DNA of 64,000 bases from Bradyrhizobium sp. SRS-191 (lineage in GTDB: Bacteria; Pseudomonadota; Alphaproteobacteria; Rhizobiales; Xanthobacteraceae). Shown here piece after piece: positions 28,379-37,651 of this stretch (positions within the stretch are counted from its first letter, which is position 1; each line of letters opens with the position of its first letter). The translations under genes and the position numbers were made by a program. Below the pieces are notes generated by a model that worked only from the letters and a program-made list of their open reading frames with translations, ran no database searches and was not told the origin of the DNA. The DNA lies in NCBI RefSeq assembly GCF_024586915.1, contig NZ_JANBVS010000012.1:62001-126000 (forward strand). The letters are read 5' to 3'.

Positions 28379-29272
28379 ATGAACACCGCCTTCCTCATCC
28401 AGCTCCTGGTCAACGGCCTCGTGGTCGGCACGCTCTATGGCGTGGTCGCGATGTCGTTCGTGCTGATCTACAAGGCGACACAGGTCGTCAATTTCGCGCA
28501 AGGCGAGCTGCTCTTGATCGGCGCCTGGGTGTGCTGGACCCTGCTCACCAAGTTCCAGGTGCCGTTCTGGGCCGGCATGCCGCTGTCGCTGATCTTCATG
28601 TTCGCGTTCGGCATCGCGATCCAGGTCGTGATCCTCCGGCCGATGATCGGTGAGCCCATCATCTCCGTCATCATGGTCACGATCGGCCTCTCGACCGTGT
28701 TCCAGGCTGCGCTGAAATGGATCTACGGCGTCAACCCGCAGCCATTCCCGCCGGTGTTTTCCAGCAAGGCGGTCGACATCTTCGGCCTGCAGATCCAGAC
28801 CGTCTACGTGATGAGCCTCGTCGTGTCGGTGCTGATGATGCTCGGCATGGCCTGGTTCTTCAAAGCCTCCAAATACGGCCTGGCGATGCGCGCCACCGCC
28901 TTCAACCAGCAGGTCGCGCAGTCGCTGGGCATTTCCGTCAAGAGCGTGTTCGCGATGGCCTGGGCGATCTCGGCGACGGTGTCCGCCGTCGCAGGTGTCG
29001 TCGTCGCGGTCGTCAACGGCGTCTCGTCGGGCCTGTCGGCCTACGGCATCAAGGTATTCCCCGCGGCGATCCTCGGCGGCCTCGACTCCGTCGGCGGCGC
29101 TGTGCTCGGCGGCATCATCATCGGCCTCCTGGAGAACATCGCGCAGTATGTCGACAGCCAGTATCTGCACTGGGGCAATCTGTACGAGATCGCGCCGTTC
29201 TACGTGCTGATCATCATCCTCATGATCAAGCCCTACGGCCTGTTCGGCACCAAAGACATCGAGCGGATCTAA
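28379..29272 (+). CDS. HAAT ABC transporter permease (LivH-like)
   Basis: A 297-residue membrane protein from the ATG at 28379. Visible: FVLIYKATQVVNFAQGELLL, the LivH signature, and GLDSVGGAVLGGIIIGLLEN near the end. Seven to eight hydrophobic segments. It starts after the palindromic repeat and ends four bases before the next permease, so these two are coupled. Works with the LivM-like permease. Confidence 0.95.
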   Translation: MNTAFLIQLLVNGLVVGTLYGVVAMSFVLIYKATQVVNFAQGELLLIGAWVCWTLLTKFQVPFWAGMPLSLIFMFAFGIAIQVVILRPMIGEPIISVIMVTIGLSTVFQAALKWIYGVNPQPFPPVFSSKAVDIFGLQIQTVYVMSLVVSVLMMLGMAWFFKASKYGLAMRATAFNQQVAQSLGISVKSVFAMAWAISATVSAVAGVVVAVVNGVSSGLSAYGIKVFPAAILGGLDSVGGAVLGGIIIGLLENIAQYVDSQYLHWGNLYEIAPFYVLIIILMIKPYGLFGTKDIERI

Positions 29273-29276
29273 AATC

Positions 29277-30350
29277 ATGGTTGCACGCTCTACGATCCCC
29301 GCCGGTGACTTCCGCACCTCCTACGCGGCCGACACTACGATCTTCCCGACGAAGACCAGCCGCAATTTCGCGATCGCCGGCGTGATCCTGCTGTGCTTCG
29401 CGCCGCAGGTGTTCTCGGAATTCTGGCTGTCGATCGCGATCCAGATCGGCATCTTCTCGATCGCGGCGCTCGGGCTGAACATCCTGGTCGGCTTCACCGG
29501 CCAGATCTCGATCGGCCAGGCCGGCTTCTTCCTGCTCGGCGCCTTCACCTCGGCCTACATCAACAACGCATATGCCATCCCGGTGTTCTTCGCGATCCCG
29601 CTCGCCGGCGTGGTCACGGCGCTGGTCGGGCTCGTGTTCGGCATTCCCGCCGCGCGGCTGAAAGGTCTCTACCTCGTCATCGCCACGCTCGCCGCGCAGT
29701 ACATCCTGCTCGACTTCTTCTCCCGCGCGGAATGGTTTTCGGGCGGCTCGGTGCCGGCCTCCGCCAATCCGTTCTCGATCTTCGGCTACACGCTGCGCGG
29801 CGACCGGCAATATTTCTACGTCGTGCTCGCCTACGTGCTGGTCTGCTATCTGCTGGTCACCAATTTGATGCGCACGCGCGACGGCCGCGCGCTGATCGCG
29901 ATCCGCGACCATTATCTCTCGGCCGAGATCATGGGCATCAATCTGACCAAGTACCGGACGCTGTCCTTCGGCCTCGCCGCATTCTTTGCCGGCATCGCCG
30001 GCGCGCTCTATGCGCACTACCAGCTGGTGGTCTCGCAGGAGGGCTTCGGCATCGAGCGTTCGATCCTGTTCCTGGCCATGATCATCATCGGCGGCACCGG
30101 CTCGATCATGGGCACCCTGATGGGGACGGCCTTCGTCGTGCTGCTGCCGGAATCGATGGAATTGCTGAGCCACTACCTCAAGGGCGGCGCGATCGACAAG
30201 GCGCTCGCGCTCAACAACAACATCACCTTCCTGCGCGAGATCGCGATCGGCCTGATCATCATCGCCTTCCTGATGTTCGAGCCGGACGGGCTCGCGCATC
30301 GCTGGCGGCAGATCAAGACATATTGGAAGCTCTATCCGTTCTCGCATTGA
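29277..30350 (+). CDS. HAAT ABC transporter permease (LivM-like)
   Basis: A 357-residue membrane protein with about nine hydrophobic segments, FSIAALGLNILVGFTGQISI and GQAGFFLLGAFTSAY matching the LivM signature, and GGTGSIMGTLMGTAFV near the C-terminus. The N-terminus MVARSTIPAGDFRTSYAAD is a short soluble extension. Four bases after the LivH-like gene. Confidence 0.95.
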   Translation: MVARSTIPAGDFRTSYAADTTIFPTKTSRNFAIAGVILLCFAPQVFSEFWLSIAIQIGIFSIAALGLNILVGFTGQISIGQAGFFLLGAFTSAYINNAYAIPVFFAIPLAGVVTALVGLVFGIPAARLKGLYLVIATLAAQYILLDFFSRAEWFSGGSVPASANPFSIFGYTLRGDRQYFYVVLAYVLVCYLLVTNLMRTRDGRALIAIRDHYLSAEIMGINLTKYRTLSFGLAAFFAGIAGALYAHYQLVVSQEGFGIERSILFLAMIIIGGTGSIMGTLMGTAFVVLLPESMELLSHYLKGGAIDKALALNNNITFLREIAIGLIIIAFLMFEPDGLAHRWRQIKTYWKLYPFSH

Positions 30351-30407
30351 TTCCAACCAACAGGGACCGGCGACAATCCGGCCCGGACCACCACAGGAGG
30401 AAGCACT

Positions 30408-31694
30408 ATGACGATCAAATCATGGCTCGGCTCGGCGGCGCTGGCGCTGCTCGCAGGCACCTTTGCATCATCGGCAAACGCGCAGCAGATCGCGATCGGC
30501 CATCTGCAGGATCTCTCGGGCGGCACGTCCGACGTCGGCACGCCCTATGGCCAGGGCGTCGTCGACACCTTCGCGTGGATCAACAAGAACGGCGGCATCG
30601 GCGGCAAGCAGCTTGCTGTCGACAGCAACGACTACGGCTACCAGGTGCCGAAGGCGATCGCGCTGTACAAGAAGTGGTCGGCGCCGGACAACAAGGTCGC
30701 CGCGATCATGGGCTGGGGCACCGCCGACACCGAGGCCCTGACCGGCTTCCTCGCCAATGACAAGATCCCGGACATGTCGGGCTCCTATGCCGCCGCGCTC
30801 ACGGATCCCGAAGGCACCAGCGGCAAGGCCAAGGCCGCGCCCTACAACTTCTTCTACGGCCCGAGCTACTCGGATGCGCTGCGCGCCGAGCTGACCTGGG
30901 CGGCCGAGGATTGGAAGGCCAAGGGCAAGCCGGGCAAGCCGAAATTCGTCCACATGGGCGCCAACCACCCCTACCCCAACGCGCCGAAGGCCGCAGGCGA
31001 GGCGCTCGCCACCGAGCTCGGCTTCGAGGTGCTGCCGCCGCTGGTGTTCGCGCTGGCGCCCGGCGACTACAGCGCGCAGTGCCTGAGCCTGAAGAGCTCC
31101 GGCGCCAACTACGCCTATCTCGGCAACACCGCCGCCTCCAACATCTCGGTGATGAAGGCCTGCAAGAATGCCGGCGTCGACATCCAGTTCCTGTCCAATG
31201 TCTGGGGCATGGATGAGAATGCGGCCAAGACCGCGGGCGATGCCGCAGACGGCGTGATCTTCCCGCTGCGCACCTCGGTCGCCTGGGGCGGCGATGCACC
31301 GGGCATGAAGACGGTGCAGGAGATCGCCAAGATGTCCGATCCCACCGGCAAGGTGTATCGCCCGGTGCACTACGTCGCCGCGATCTGCTCCTCGCTCTAC
31401 ATGAAGGAGGCGCTCGACTGGGCGGCGAAGAATGGCGGAGCCACCGGCGAGAACGTCGCCAAGGGCTTCCACCAGAAGAAGGACTGGGTGCCGGCTGGCA
31501 TGGAAGGCGTCTGCAGTCCCTCGACCTGGACCGAGAAGGACCACCGCGGCACCATGAAGGTCGACCTCTATCGCGCGCGCGTCACGGGTCCGACCGAGGG
31601 CGACCTCAACGACCTCATGGCCAAGGGCGTGATCAAGCTCGAGAAGGTCAAGACCATCGAGCTGCCGCGCAAGGCCGAATGGGCGGGCTGGTAA
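30408..31694 (+). CDS. HAAT periplasmic substrate-binding protein
   Basis: A 428-residue protein with AGGAGG seven bases before the ATG. Signal peptide MTIKSWLGSAALALLAGTF, then ASSANAQQ. The mature domain starts IAIGHLQDLSGGTSDVGTPY, typical of type I receptors for branched-chain or aromatic acids; the length (~405 mature) is longer than classic LivK and matches the group seen with acyl-CoA ligases. GWGTADTEALTGFLANDKIP and CSPSTWTEKDHRGTMKVDLY are visible. It follows the permeases and precedes the ATPase. Confidence 0.95.
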   Translation: MTIKSWLGSAALALLAGTFASSANAQQIAIGHLQDLSGGTSDVGTPYGQGVVDTFAWINKNGGIGGKQLAVDSNDYGYQVPKAIALYKKWSAPDNKVAAIMGWGTADTEALTGFLANDKIPDMSGSYAAALTDPEGTSGKAKAAPYNFFYGPSYSDALRAELTWAAEDWKAKGKPGKPKFVHMGANHPYPNAPKAAGEALATELGFEVLPPLVFALAPGDYSAQCLSLKSSGANYAYLGNTAASNISVMKACKNAGVDIQFLSNVWGMDENAAKTAGDAADGVIFPLRTSVAWGGDAPGMKTVQEIAKMSDPTGKVYRPVHYVAAICSSLYMKEALDWAAKNGGATGENVAKGFHQKKDWVPAGMEGVCSPSTWTEKDHRGTMKVDLYRARVTGPTEGDLNDLMAKGVIKLEKVKTIELPRKAEWAGW

Positions 31695-31740
31695 GTTGCT
31701 GGGCGGCGACTGAGTAAGCTCAGCCGTCGCCACAAACACA

Positions 31741-31858
31741 ATCGTCATCCCCGCGAAGGCGGGGATCCAGTACGCCGCGGCTTCTCGGTGAAGCCTCGGC
31801 GTCTCTGGAATACTGGGTCCCCCGCCTTCGCGGGGGACGACAGCGGTGGACAACCACG
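31741..31858. repeat. Dispersed palindromic repeat
   Basis: Arms CGTCATCCCCGCGAAGGCGG and CCGCCTTCGCGGGGGACGAC, with ACTGGGTCC/GGATCCAGT inside. It sits between binding-protein and ATPase genes. Confidence 0.8.
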
Positions 31859-32698
31859 ATGACCGAGACACTCGACAACCCGCGAACCGGCGCAGCCAGC
31901 TCAGCAGCAGCCCCGCTGCTCTCCGTGCGCAACATCGAGGTCGTCTATGACGACGTCATCCTGGTGCTGCGCGGGCTCAGCCTCGATGTGCCCAAGGGCG
32001 CCATCGTCGCGCTGCTCGGCGCCAATGGCGCGGGCAAGTCGACGACGCTGAAGGCGATCTCGGGGCTGCTCAAGACCGAGGATGGCGAAGTCACGCGCGG
32101 CGAGATCATGTTCGACGGCGCGCGCATTGACGGCATCGATCCGGAGAAGATCGTCCGCCGCGGCATCTTCCAGGTCATGGAAGGCCGGCGCATCGTCGCC
32201 GACATGACCTCGCTGGAGAACCTCAAGCTCGGCGCCTTCACGCGCTCCGACCGCGAGGTCAACAACGACATCGAGATGGTGTACAATTATTTCCCGCGGC
32301 TGAAGGAACGCACCGGCCTGGCCGGTTATCTCTCCGGCGGCGAGCAGCAGATGCTGGCGATCGGACGCGCCCTGATGGCGCGGCCGAAGATGATCCTGAT
32401 GGACGAGCCGTCGATGGGCCTCTCGCCGCTGCTGGTCAAGGAAGTGTTCGCGATCATCAAGGAGATCAACCGGGATCTCGGCGTCACCATTCTCCTGGTC
32501 GAGCAGAACGCGCGCGCGGCGCTGTCGGTCGCCAGCCACGGCTACATCATGGAGCAGGGCAAGGTCGTGCTCGATGGCACCGCGGACGCGCTGCGCGACA
32601 ATGAGGACGTCAAGGAATTCTACCTCGGCGGCGCCGGCGACCAGCGCAAGAGCTTCAAGAACCTGAAGAGCTTCAAGCGGCGGAAGCGGTGGCTGTAG
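31859..32698 (+). CDS. HAAT ABC transporter ATPase (LivF-like)
   Basis: A 279-residue ATPase with a longer N-terminus and C-terminus than LivF (tail SFKNLKSFKRRKRWL). Visible: Walker A LLGANGAGKST, signature LSGGEQQMLAIGRALM, Walker B MILMDEPSMGLSP, H-loop VEQNA. It completes the second HAAT system. The basic tail is unusual for the family and may be specific to the acyl-ligase-linked subgroup. Confidence 0.94.
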   Translation: MTETLDNPRTGAASSAAAPLLSVRNIEVVYDDVILVLRGLSLDVPKGAIVALLGANGAGKSTTLKAISGLLKTEDGEVTRGEIMFDGARIDGIDPEKIVRRGIFQVMEGRRIVADMTSLENLKLGAFTRSDREVNNDIEMVYNYFPRLKERTGLAGYLSGGEQQMLAIGRALMARPKMILMDEPSMGLSPLLVKEVFAIIKEINRDLGVTILLVEQNARAALSVASHGYIMEQGKVVLDGTADALRDNEDVKEFYLGGAGDQRKSFKNLKSFKRRKRWL

Positions 32699-32711
32699 CC
32701 CAACTCTCTCC

Positions 32712-32806
32712 TCGTCATGGCCGGGCTTGACCCGGCCATCCACGCGCGAGCCGCAACGATGAACGACGTGGATGCCCGGGACAAGCCCGGGCATGACGAC
32801 CGTAAG
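32712..32806. repeat. Dispersed palindromic repeat
   Basis: Arms CGTCATGGCCGGGCTTGACC and the complementary CCCGGGACAAGCCCGGGCATG; inner GATGCCCGG. It separates the ATPase from the PaaK-like gene. Confidence 0.75.
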
Positions 32807-32824
32807 ATTCAAGGACTGGGTACG

Positions 32825-34045
32825 ATGTCCCACTACGATGCCCTCGAGACCCGCGATCCCGCCGAACGCGAGCAGGATCTGTTTGGCCGCCTGCCCGACG
32901 TGCTGCGCGCGGCGATGCAAGCGCCGGCCTATGCGGCGCTGCTGCAGGGCATCGATCCCCAGGACATCACAACCCGCGCCGCGCTCGCGCAGTTGCCGGT
33001 GCTGCGCAAGTCCGAGCTCCCTGCCCTGCACAAGGCGGCGCCACCGTTCGGCGGTTTCGTCGCGCAATCGCCAGGCAGCTTCTCGCGCCTGTTCACCTCG
33101 CCCGGGCCGATCTTCGAACCGGAGGCCGCGCACAGCGATCCCTGGCGCGGCGCCCGCGCGCTGTTCGCCGCCGGCTTCCGCAGCAACGATGTCGTGCTCA
33201 ACACCTTCAGCTATCACCTGACGCCCGGCGGCTTCATCTTCGACGCCTCGGCGCGCGCGCTCGGCTGCGCGGTCATCCCGGCCGGACCGGGCAATACCGA
33301 GGCGCAGTTCGAGCTGATCGAGGCGTATCGGCCGATCGGCTACAGCGGCACGCCCGACTTCCTGAAGATCCTGCTCGACGCTGCCGCCGGCGCCGGCCGC
33401 GACGTCTCCTCGCTCAAGCGCGCGCTGGTGTCGGGCGCGGCGTTCCCGCCGTCGCTGCAGGCCGAGATCAAGGCGCGCGGCATCGACGCCTACCAGGCGT
33501 TCGGCACCGCCGATCTCGGCATCATCGCCTATGAGACAGCGGCGCGCGACGGCATGGTCGTCAATGAGGACCTGATCTTCGAGATCGTCCGCCCCGGCAC
33601 CGGCGATCCGGTAGCATCAGGCGATGTCGGCGAGATCGTCGTCACCTCGCTCGATCCTGCCCACCCCTGGATTCGTCTCGCCCTCGGCGACCTGACCGCC
33701 GCCCTGCCCGGCCTCAGCGCCTGCGGCCGCACCAACATGCGCATCAAGGGCTGGATGGGCCGCGCCGACCAGACCACCAAGATCAAGGGCATGTTCGTGC
33801 GCCCCGAGCAGGTCGCCGAGATCGGCAAACGCCATCCCGAACTCGGCCGTCTCCGCCTCGTCGTGACCCGCGCCGGCGAGACCGACGCGATGACGTTGAA
33901 GGCCGAATGCGCCGCGCCGTCGGACGCTCTCGCCGAGACGCTGAACGCGAGCTTGCGCAGCATCACCAAGCTCGGCGGCAGCGTCGCACTGGTTGCGCCG
34001 GGCACGCTGCCCAACGACGGCAAGGTGATCGCCGACGAACGCTGA
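32825..34045 (+). CDS. PaaK-like phenylacetate-CoA ligase family protein
   Basis: A 406-residue adenylate-forming-family protein from the ATG at 32825; the upstream frame runs through repeat DNA. It has the PaaK-like N-terminus (ETRDPAEREQDLFGRLPDVL), a central YSGTPDFLKILLD and LKRALVSGAAFPPSL, YQAFGTADLGIIAYE (A5-like), and C-terminal RADQTTKIKGMFVRPEQVA. The canonical P-loop motif (SSGTTG) is replaced by LFTSPGPIFEPE, as in a PaaK subfamily. Probably activates an aromatic or short acid to CoA or has lost ATP-loop chemistry. It follows the LivF-like ATPase. Confidence 0.88.
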   Translation: MSHYDALETRDPAEREQDLFGRLPDVLRAAMQAPAYAALLQGIDPQDITTRAALAQLPVLRKSELPALHKAAPPFGGFVAQSPGSFSRLFTSPGPIFEPEAAHSDPWRGARALFAAGFRSNDVVLNTFSYHLTPGGFIFDASARALGCAVIPAGPGNTEAQFELIEAYRPIGYSGTPDFLKILLDAAAGAGRDVSSLKRALVSGAAFPPSLQAEIKARGIDAYQAFGTADLGIIAYETAARDGMVVNEDLIFEIVRPGTGDPVASGDVGEIVVTSLDPAHPWIRLALGDLTAALPGLSACGRTNMRIKGWMGRADQTTKIKGMFVRPEQVAEIGKRHPELGRLRLVVTRAGETDAMTLKAECAAPSDALAETLNASLRSITKLGGSVALVAPGTLPNDGKVIADER

Positions 34046-34174
34046 GACTGGTTCCGGAAAGACCAAGCCCTGCAACAGCAGCATGAGCCGTGCGGCGCGC
34101 ACGGCCCCTGCGCAATTGTCGCGTTGAGCGCCCTCTCCTATACAGCCATGTCACGTCCCCTGGAGTTCGTTCGC

Positions 34175-35365
34175 ATGGCCTTCCCGCGCGCGTCCAAAGC
34201 CCTGTCCCGCTTCACCGTGCTCGATTTGACGCGGGTGCGCGCCGGCCCGACCTGCGCGCGGCAGTTTGCCGATTGGGGCGCCAACGTCATCAAGATCGAC
34301 GCCATGATGGAAGACGGCGGCGAGGCGCTCGGCGGCCCGCGCCGCGGTTCCGACTTCCAGAACCTGCATCGCAACAAGCGCGCGATGACGCTCAATCTGA
34401 AAGACCCCCGGGGCGTCGACGTGTTCATGCGGCTCGCCAAGCAAGCCGACGTCGTCATCGAGAACTATCGGCCTGATGTGAAGACCAAGCTCGGCATCGA
34501 CTACGAGGCCGTGCGCAAGGTCAATCCGCGCATCGTCTATGGCAGCATCTCCGGCTTCGGCCAGGACGGCCCCTATTCCAAGCGGCCGGGCTTCGATCAG
34601 ATCGCGCAGGGCATGGGCGGACTGATGTCGATCACCGGCGCACCCGGCGAAGGCCCGATGCGCGCGGGCATCCCGATCGCCGACCTCTCCGCAGGGCTCT
34701 CCTGCGCGATTGGCATCCTCACCGCGCTGCTCGAGCGCGAGGTCTCCGGCGAGGGCCAGTGGGTGCAGACCTCGCTGCTGCAGGCGCAGATCTTCATGCT
34801 CGACTTCCAGGCCGCGCGCTGGCTGATGGAGAAGGACGTCGCGCCGCAGGCCGGCAACAACCATCCGACCAGCATCCCGACCGGCGTGTTCAAGACGTCC
34901 GACGGCTACATCAACATCGCCGCCACCGGCGGCCGGATCTGGGAGCGGCTGTGCCAGACGCTCGGCGCGCCCGAATGGATCGACAATCCGGACTACGCCA
35001 CCGCGCCGGCGCGCTCCAAGAACCGCGATGCGCTCAACGCCGAGATCAACGCGCGTACGCTTTCGAAGACCAGCGAGCAATGGGTCGCCGAGCTCAACGC
35101 CGCCGGCGTGCCCTGCGGGCCGATCTACGCGATCGATCAGATGTTCGAAGACCCCCAGGTGAAGCATCTCGGCATGGCGCAGAAAGTACCGACCGACGAT
35201 GATCGCGACATCACGCTGGTGGCGCAGCCCTTCACCTTGTCGCGCACGCCGAGCTCCATGGCGGCGCGGCCGCCGGAGTTCGGCGAGCAGACCGAGGAGA
35301 TCCTCTCCGAATTCGGCTTCACCGACGGCGAGATCGCCGATCTCCGGCTGCATCGCGTCGTGTGA
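34175..35365 (+). CDS. Class III CoA-transferase (CaiB/BaiF family)
   Basis: A 396-residue protein from the ATG at 34175 (GGAG nine bases upstream); an ATG at 34148 lacks a site. Visible: FTVLDLTRVRAGPTCARQFA, the family start; QNLHRNKRAMTLNLKDPRG; the aspartate in IPIADLSAG, equivalent to the nucleophile that forms the covalent acyl-anhydride; and AAGVPCGPIYAIDQMF. These enzymes move CoA between carboxylic acids. Placed after two CoA ligases and the transporter, it probably serves in the same acid-degradation pathway. Confidence 0.94.
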   Translation: MAFPRASKALSRFTVLDLTRVRAGPTCARQFADWGANVIKIDAMMEDGGEALGGPRRGSDFQNLHRNKRAMTLNLKDPRGVDVFMRLAKQADVVIENYRPDVKTKLGIDYEAVRKVNPRIVYGSISGFGQDGPYSKRPGFDQIAQGMGGLMSITGAPGEGPMRAGIPIADLSAGLSCAIGILTALLEREVSGEGQWVQTSLLQAQIFMLDFQAARWLMEKDVAPQAGNNHPTSIPTGVFKTSDGYINIAATGGRIWERLCQTLGAPEWIDNPDYATAPARSKNRDALNAEINARTLSKTSEQWVAELNAAGVPCGPIYAIDQMFEDPQVKHLGMAQKVPTDDDRDITLVAQPFTLSRTPSSMAARPPEFGEQTEEILSEFGFTDGEIADLRLHRVV

Positions 35366-35533
35366 GCAGGTGCAATATGACGGAGCCGCGGCATCCCGCC
35401 GCTGTGGCCCAGATGTCACCACGTTGGAACTTCGACCTGGGCGGGATTGAGGCCGGAGCGAGACCGCGTTAACCTCTTCTCATCAGTTGATCGCGGACCT
35501 CTCGGGGCCCGCGCGTGTGAGGAGTAGCGGGTC

Positions 35534-35695
35534 ATGAGCGCGTCGGAATTGAACGAGTTTCTGTCGGCAATGGACATGGTGCGCGACGTCAATGCGGCGG
35601 CTGTGAACCATGACGGCGTGCTGCCCTTCGACGAGACCATGCTCGACAACGAGTCCGACTGGTACCACATGCCGGTCGAGGAGACCTCGCACTAA
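35534..35695 (+). CDS. 53-residue small protein
   Basis: The ORF starts MSASELNEFLSAMDMVRDVN and ends DWYHMPVEETSH, with GAGGAG upstream of the ATG and a strong terminator 46 bases after the stop. Acidic and Met-rich in the first half, no signal peptide or membrane segment. Composition is protein-like and the surrounding regulatory signals support a real gene. No function recognised. Confidence 0.7.
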   Translation: MSASELNEFLSAMDMVRDVNAAAVNHDGVLPFDETMLDNESDWYHMPVEETSH

Positions 35696-35740
35696 CCGGT
35701 CGCTGCCGCTTGTCGCGCGCGTCTCGATAGCCCGACTTTC

Positions 35741-35777
35741 AAAGCCTTCGCCCGCCCGGACGAAGGCTTTTGCTTTT
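35741..35777 (+). terminator. Rho-independent terminator
   Basis: Perfect ten-base arms AAAGCCTTCG and CGAAGGCTTT with a ten-base loop, followed by TGCTTTT. It ends the transcript of the 53-residue protein gene. Confidence 0.85.
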
Positions 35778-35826
35778 CAGGAGACTGATCAGTTCAGGTC
35801 GGAATGACCCCAACTGAGAGCCGTGC

Positions 35827-35854
35827 AAAAAAAAGCCCGACGCAAGCGCCGGGC
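35827..35854 (-). terminator. Rho-independent terminator for tctCBA
   Basis: Arms GCCCGACGC and GCGCCGGGC (one mismatch), followed on the minus strand by eight T. It lies ~260 bases beyond the tctA stop with no gene between, and would end the tctCBA transcript. Confidence 0.8.
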
Positions 35855-36114
35855 GAGGTGATCGTCTCGGGAGGAAACATCAGGACGCGATGACCAGAGA
35901 TCGGGCACCGCGCGTGAGCAGCACAACCTCTGCCCATGAATGAAGCCTACCACCGCGCTGCCTAAAATGCTGTCATCGCAAAGACACAACCTCTGGAGAA
36001 GCGCGGAAGCGATTCGAACAACGGTCCGACGCCCACGACCGAGCCGCAAGCAAGCGTGGCGGCGACGCCACAGCCGCCTGCGAATCGCGGCGAGTTTCGA
36101 GAGCCCTGTGGCCC
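35855..36114. other. Untranslated region after tctA, no gene supported
   Basis: A stretch of ~260 bp between the tctA stop and its likely terminator. A 47-codon minus ORF at about 35789-35932 (MGRGCAAHARC...) runs into the terminator and is not credited. Nothing else was recognised. Confidence 0.5.
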
Positions 36115-37635
36115 CTAAGCCTCGACCTTCGCCGCCGGCGGGGTCGACTTCCCGAAGCTCGCGACCAGCCGATCGATCAGCGGCCAGAACAACAACAGGA
36201 TGGCGAGCGTCGTGATGGTGCCCACCAGCCCGTTCGCCCAGAACACCTTCATGTTGCCGCCGGAGATGATCATCGACTGCCGGAACGCGTCCTCGGCGCG
36301 GCTGCCGAGCACCAGCGCCAAGGTGAAGGGCGCCAGCGGAATCTTGATCTTCTTGAAGACATAGCCGACCACGCCGAAGCCGAGCATCAGCCAGACGTCG
36401 AACATCGCGTTCTGGATCGCATAGGCACCGATCGCGCAGGACACCACGATCATCGGCGCGACGGCCGCGAACGGCACGCGCAGGATCGAGGCGAAGATCG
36501 GCACGGTCGAGAGCACCAGCACGAGGCCGACGACGTTGCCGAGATACATCGAGGCAATCAGGCCCCAGACGAAATCCTTGTGCTCGACGAACAGCAGCGG
36601 TCCGGGATTGAGGCCCCACACCATCAGGCCGCCGAGCAGGATCGCCGCGGTGCCCGAACCGGGAATGCCGAGCGCCAGCATCGGCAGCAGCGCCGCGGTG
36701 CCCGAGGCATGCGCGGCGGTCTCAGGCGCGAACACGCCCTCGATGCGGCCCTTGCCAAAACTGTCCTGGTCCTTCGAGAAGCGCTTGGCGAGATTGTAGC
36801 CCATGAAGGAGGCCGCGATCGCGCCGCCCGGGGTGATGCCGAGCCAGCAGCCGATCACCGAGGAGCGCAGCAGGGTCATCCAGTATTTCGGCAGGTCCTT
36901 CCAGACGGCGAGCACCGTGCGCAGCGAGATCGACGCGGCGTGGCCGCGCAGCGCGAGGCGCTCCTCCATGGTCAGCAGGATCTCGCTGATGCCGAACAGG
37001 CCGATGACCGCGACCAGGAAGTTGATGCCGCGCAACAGATCCGTCGAGCCGAAGGTCATGCGCAGCTGACCCGAGACCGTGTCCATGCCGACGCCGGCGA
37101 GCAGCAGGCCGAGCGCCATCGCGATGACGGTCTTGTGCTTGTCCTCGCGTCCGAGGCCGACGAACGAGCAGAAGGTGAGCAGATAGACGGCGAAGAACTC
37201 GGGCGGCCCGAACTTCAGCGCAAAGGACGAGATCCACGGCGCAAGAAATGTGATCAGCAACACCGCGACCAGCGAGCCGATGAAGGACGAGGTGAAGGCC
37301 GCCGTCAGCGCCTCGGCCGCCTTGCCCTGCTGCGCCATCGGATAGCCGTCGAAGGTGGTCGCGACCGACCAGGCCTCGCCGGGGATGTTGAACAGGATCG
37401 AGGTAATGGCTCCGCCGAACAACGCGCCCCAATAAATGCAGGACAGCATCACGATGGCCGAGGTCGGATCCATCGAGAAGGTCAGCGGCAGCAGGATCGC
37501 GACGCCGTTGGGGCCACCGAGGCCCGGCAGCACGCCGACGAAGACGCCGAGCACCAGCCCGACCATCATCAACAGCAGCGTCTTCCAGGTCAGGAGGACC
37601 GCGAACCCGTGCAGCAGCAGACCCAAGGCTTCCAT
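36115..37635 (-). CDS. tctA: Tripartite tricarboxylate transporter, large permease TctA
   Basis: A 506-residue membrane protein with about 11-12 hydrophobic segments. Visible: VGVLPGLGGPNGVAILLPLT, the TctA signature, and LGIPGSGTAAILLGGLMVWG repeated in the second half. It is the large membrane subunit that transports di/tricarboxylates with a TctB small subunit and a TctC binding protein; all three genes are here in order C-B-A on the minus strand. The substrate is not predictable from sequence. Confidence 0.95.
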   Translation of the reverse strand: MEALGLLLHGFAVLLTWKTLLLMMVGLVLGVFVGVLPGLGGPNGVAILLPLTFSMDPTSAIVMLSCIYWGALFGGAITSILFNIPGEAWSVATTFDGYPMAQQGKAAEALTAAFTSSFIGSLVAVLLITFLAPWISSFALKFGPPEFFAVYLLTFCSFVGLGREDKHKTVIAMALGLLLAGVGMDTVSGQLRMTFGSTDLLRGINFLVAVIGLFGISEILLTMEERLALRGHAASISLRTVLAVWKDLPKYWMTLLRSSVIGCWLGITPGGAIAASFMGYNLAKRFSKDQDSFGKGRIEGVFAPETAAHASGTAALLPMLALGIPGSGTAAILLGGLMVWGLNPGPLLFVEHKDFVWGLIASMYLGNVVGLVLVLSTVPIFASILRVPFAAVAPMIVVSCAIGAYAIQNAMFDVWLMLGFGVVGYVFKKIKIPLAPFTLALVLGSRAEDAFRQSMIISGGNMKVFWANGLVGTITTLAILLLFWPLIDRLVASFGKSTPPAAKVEA

Positions 37636-37651
37636 AATTTCAATCCAACTG

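Noticed and set aside
35789..35932. A 47-codon minus ORF starting MGRGCAAHARC
   Set aside because: It runs into the tctCBA terminator, has a low-quality start context and unlikely composition.
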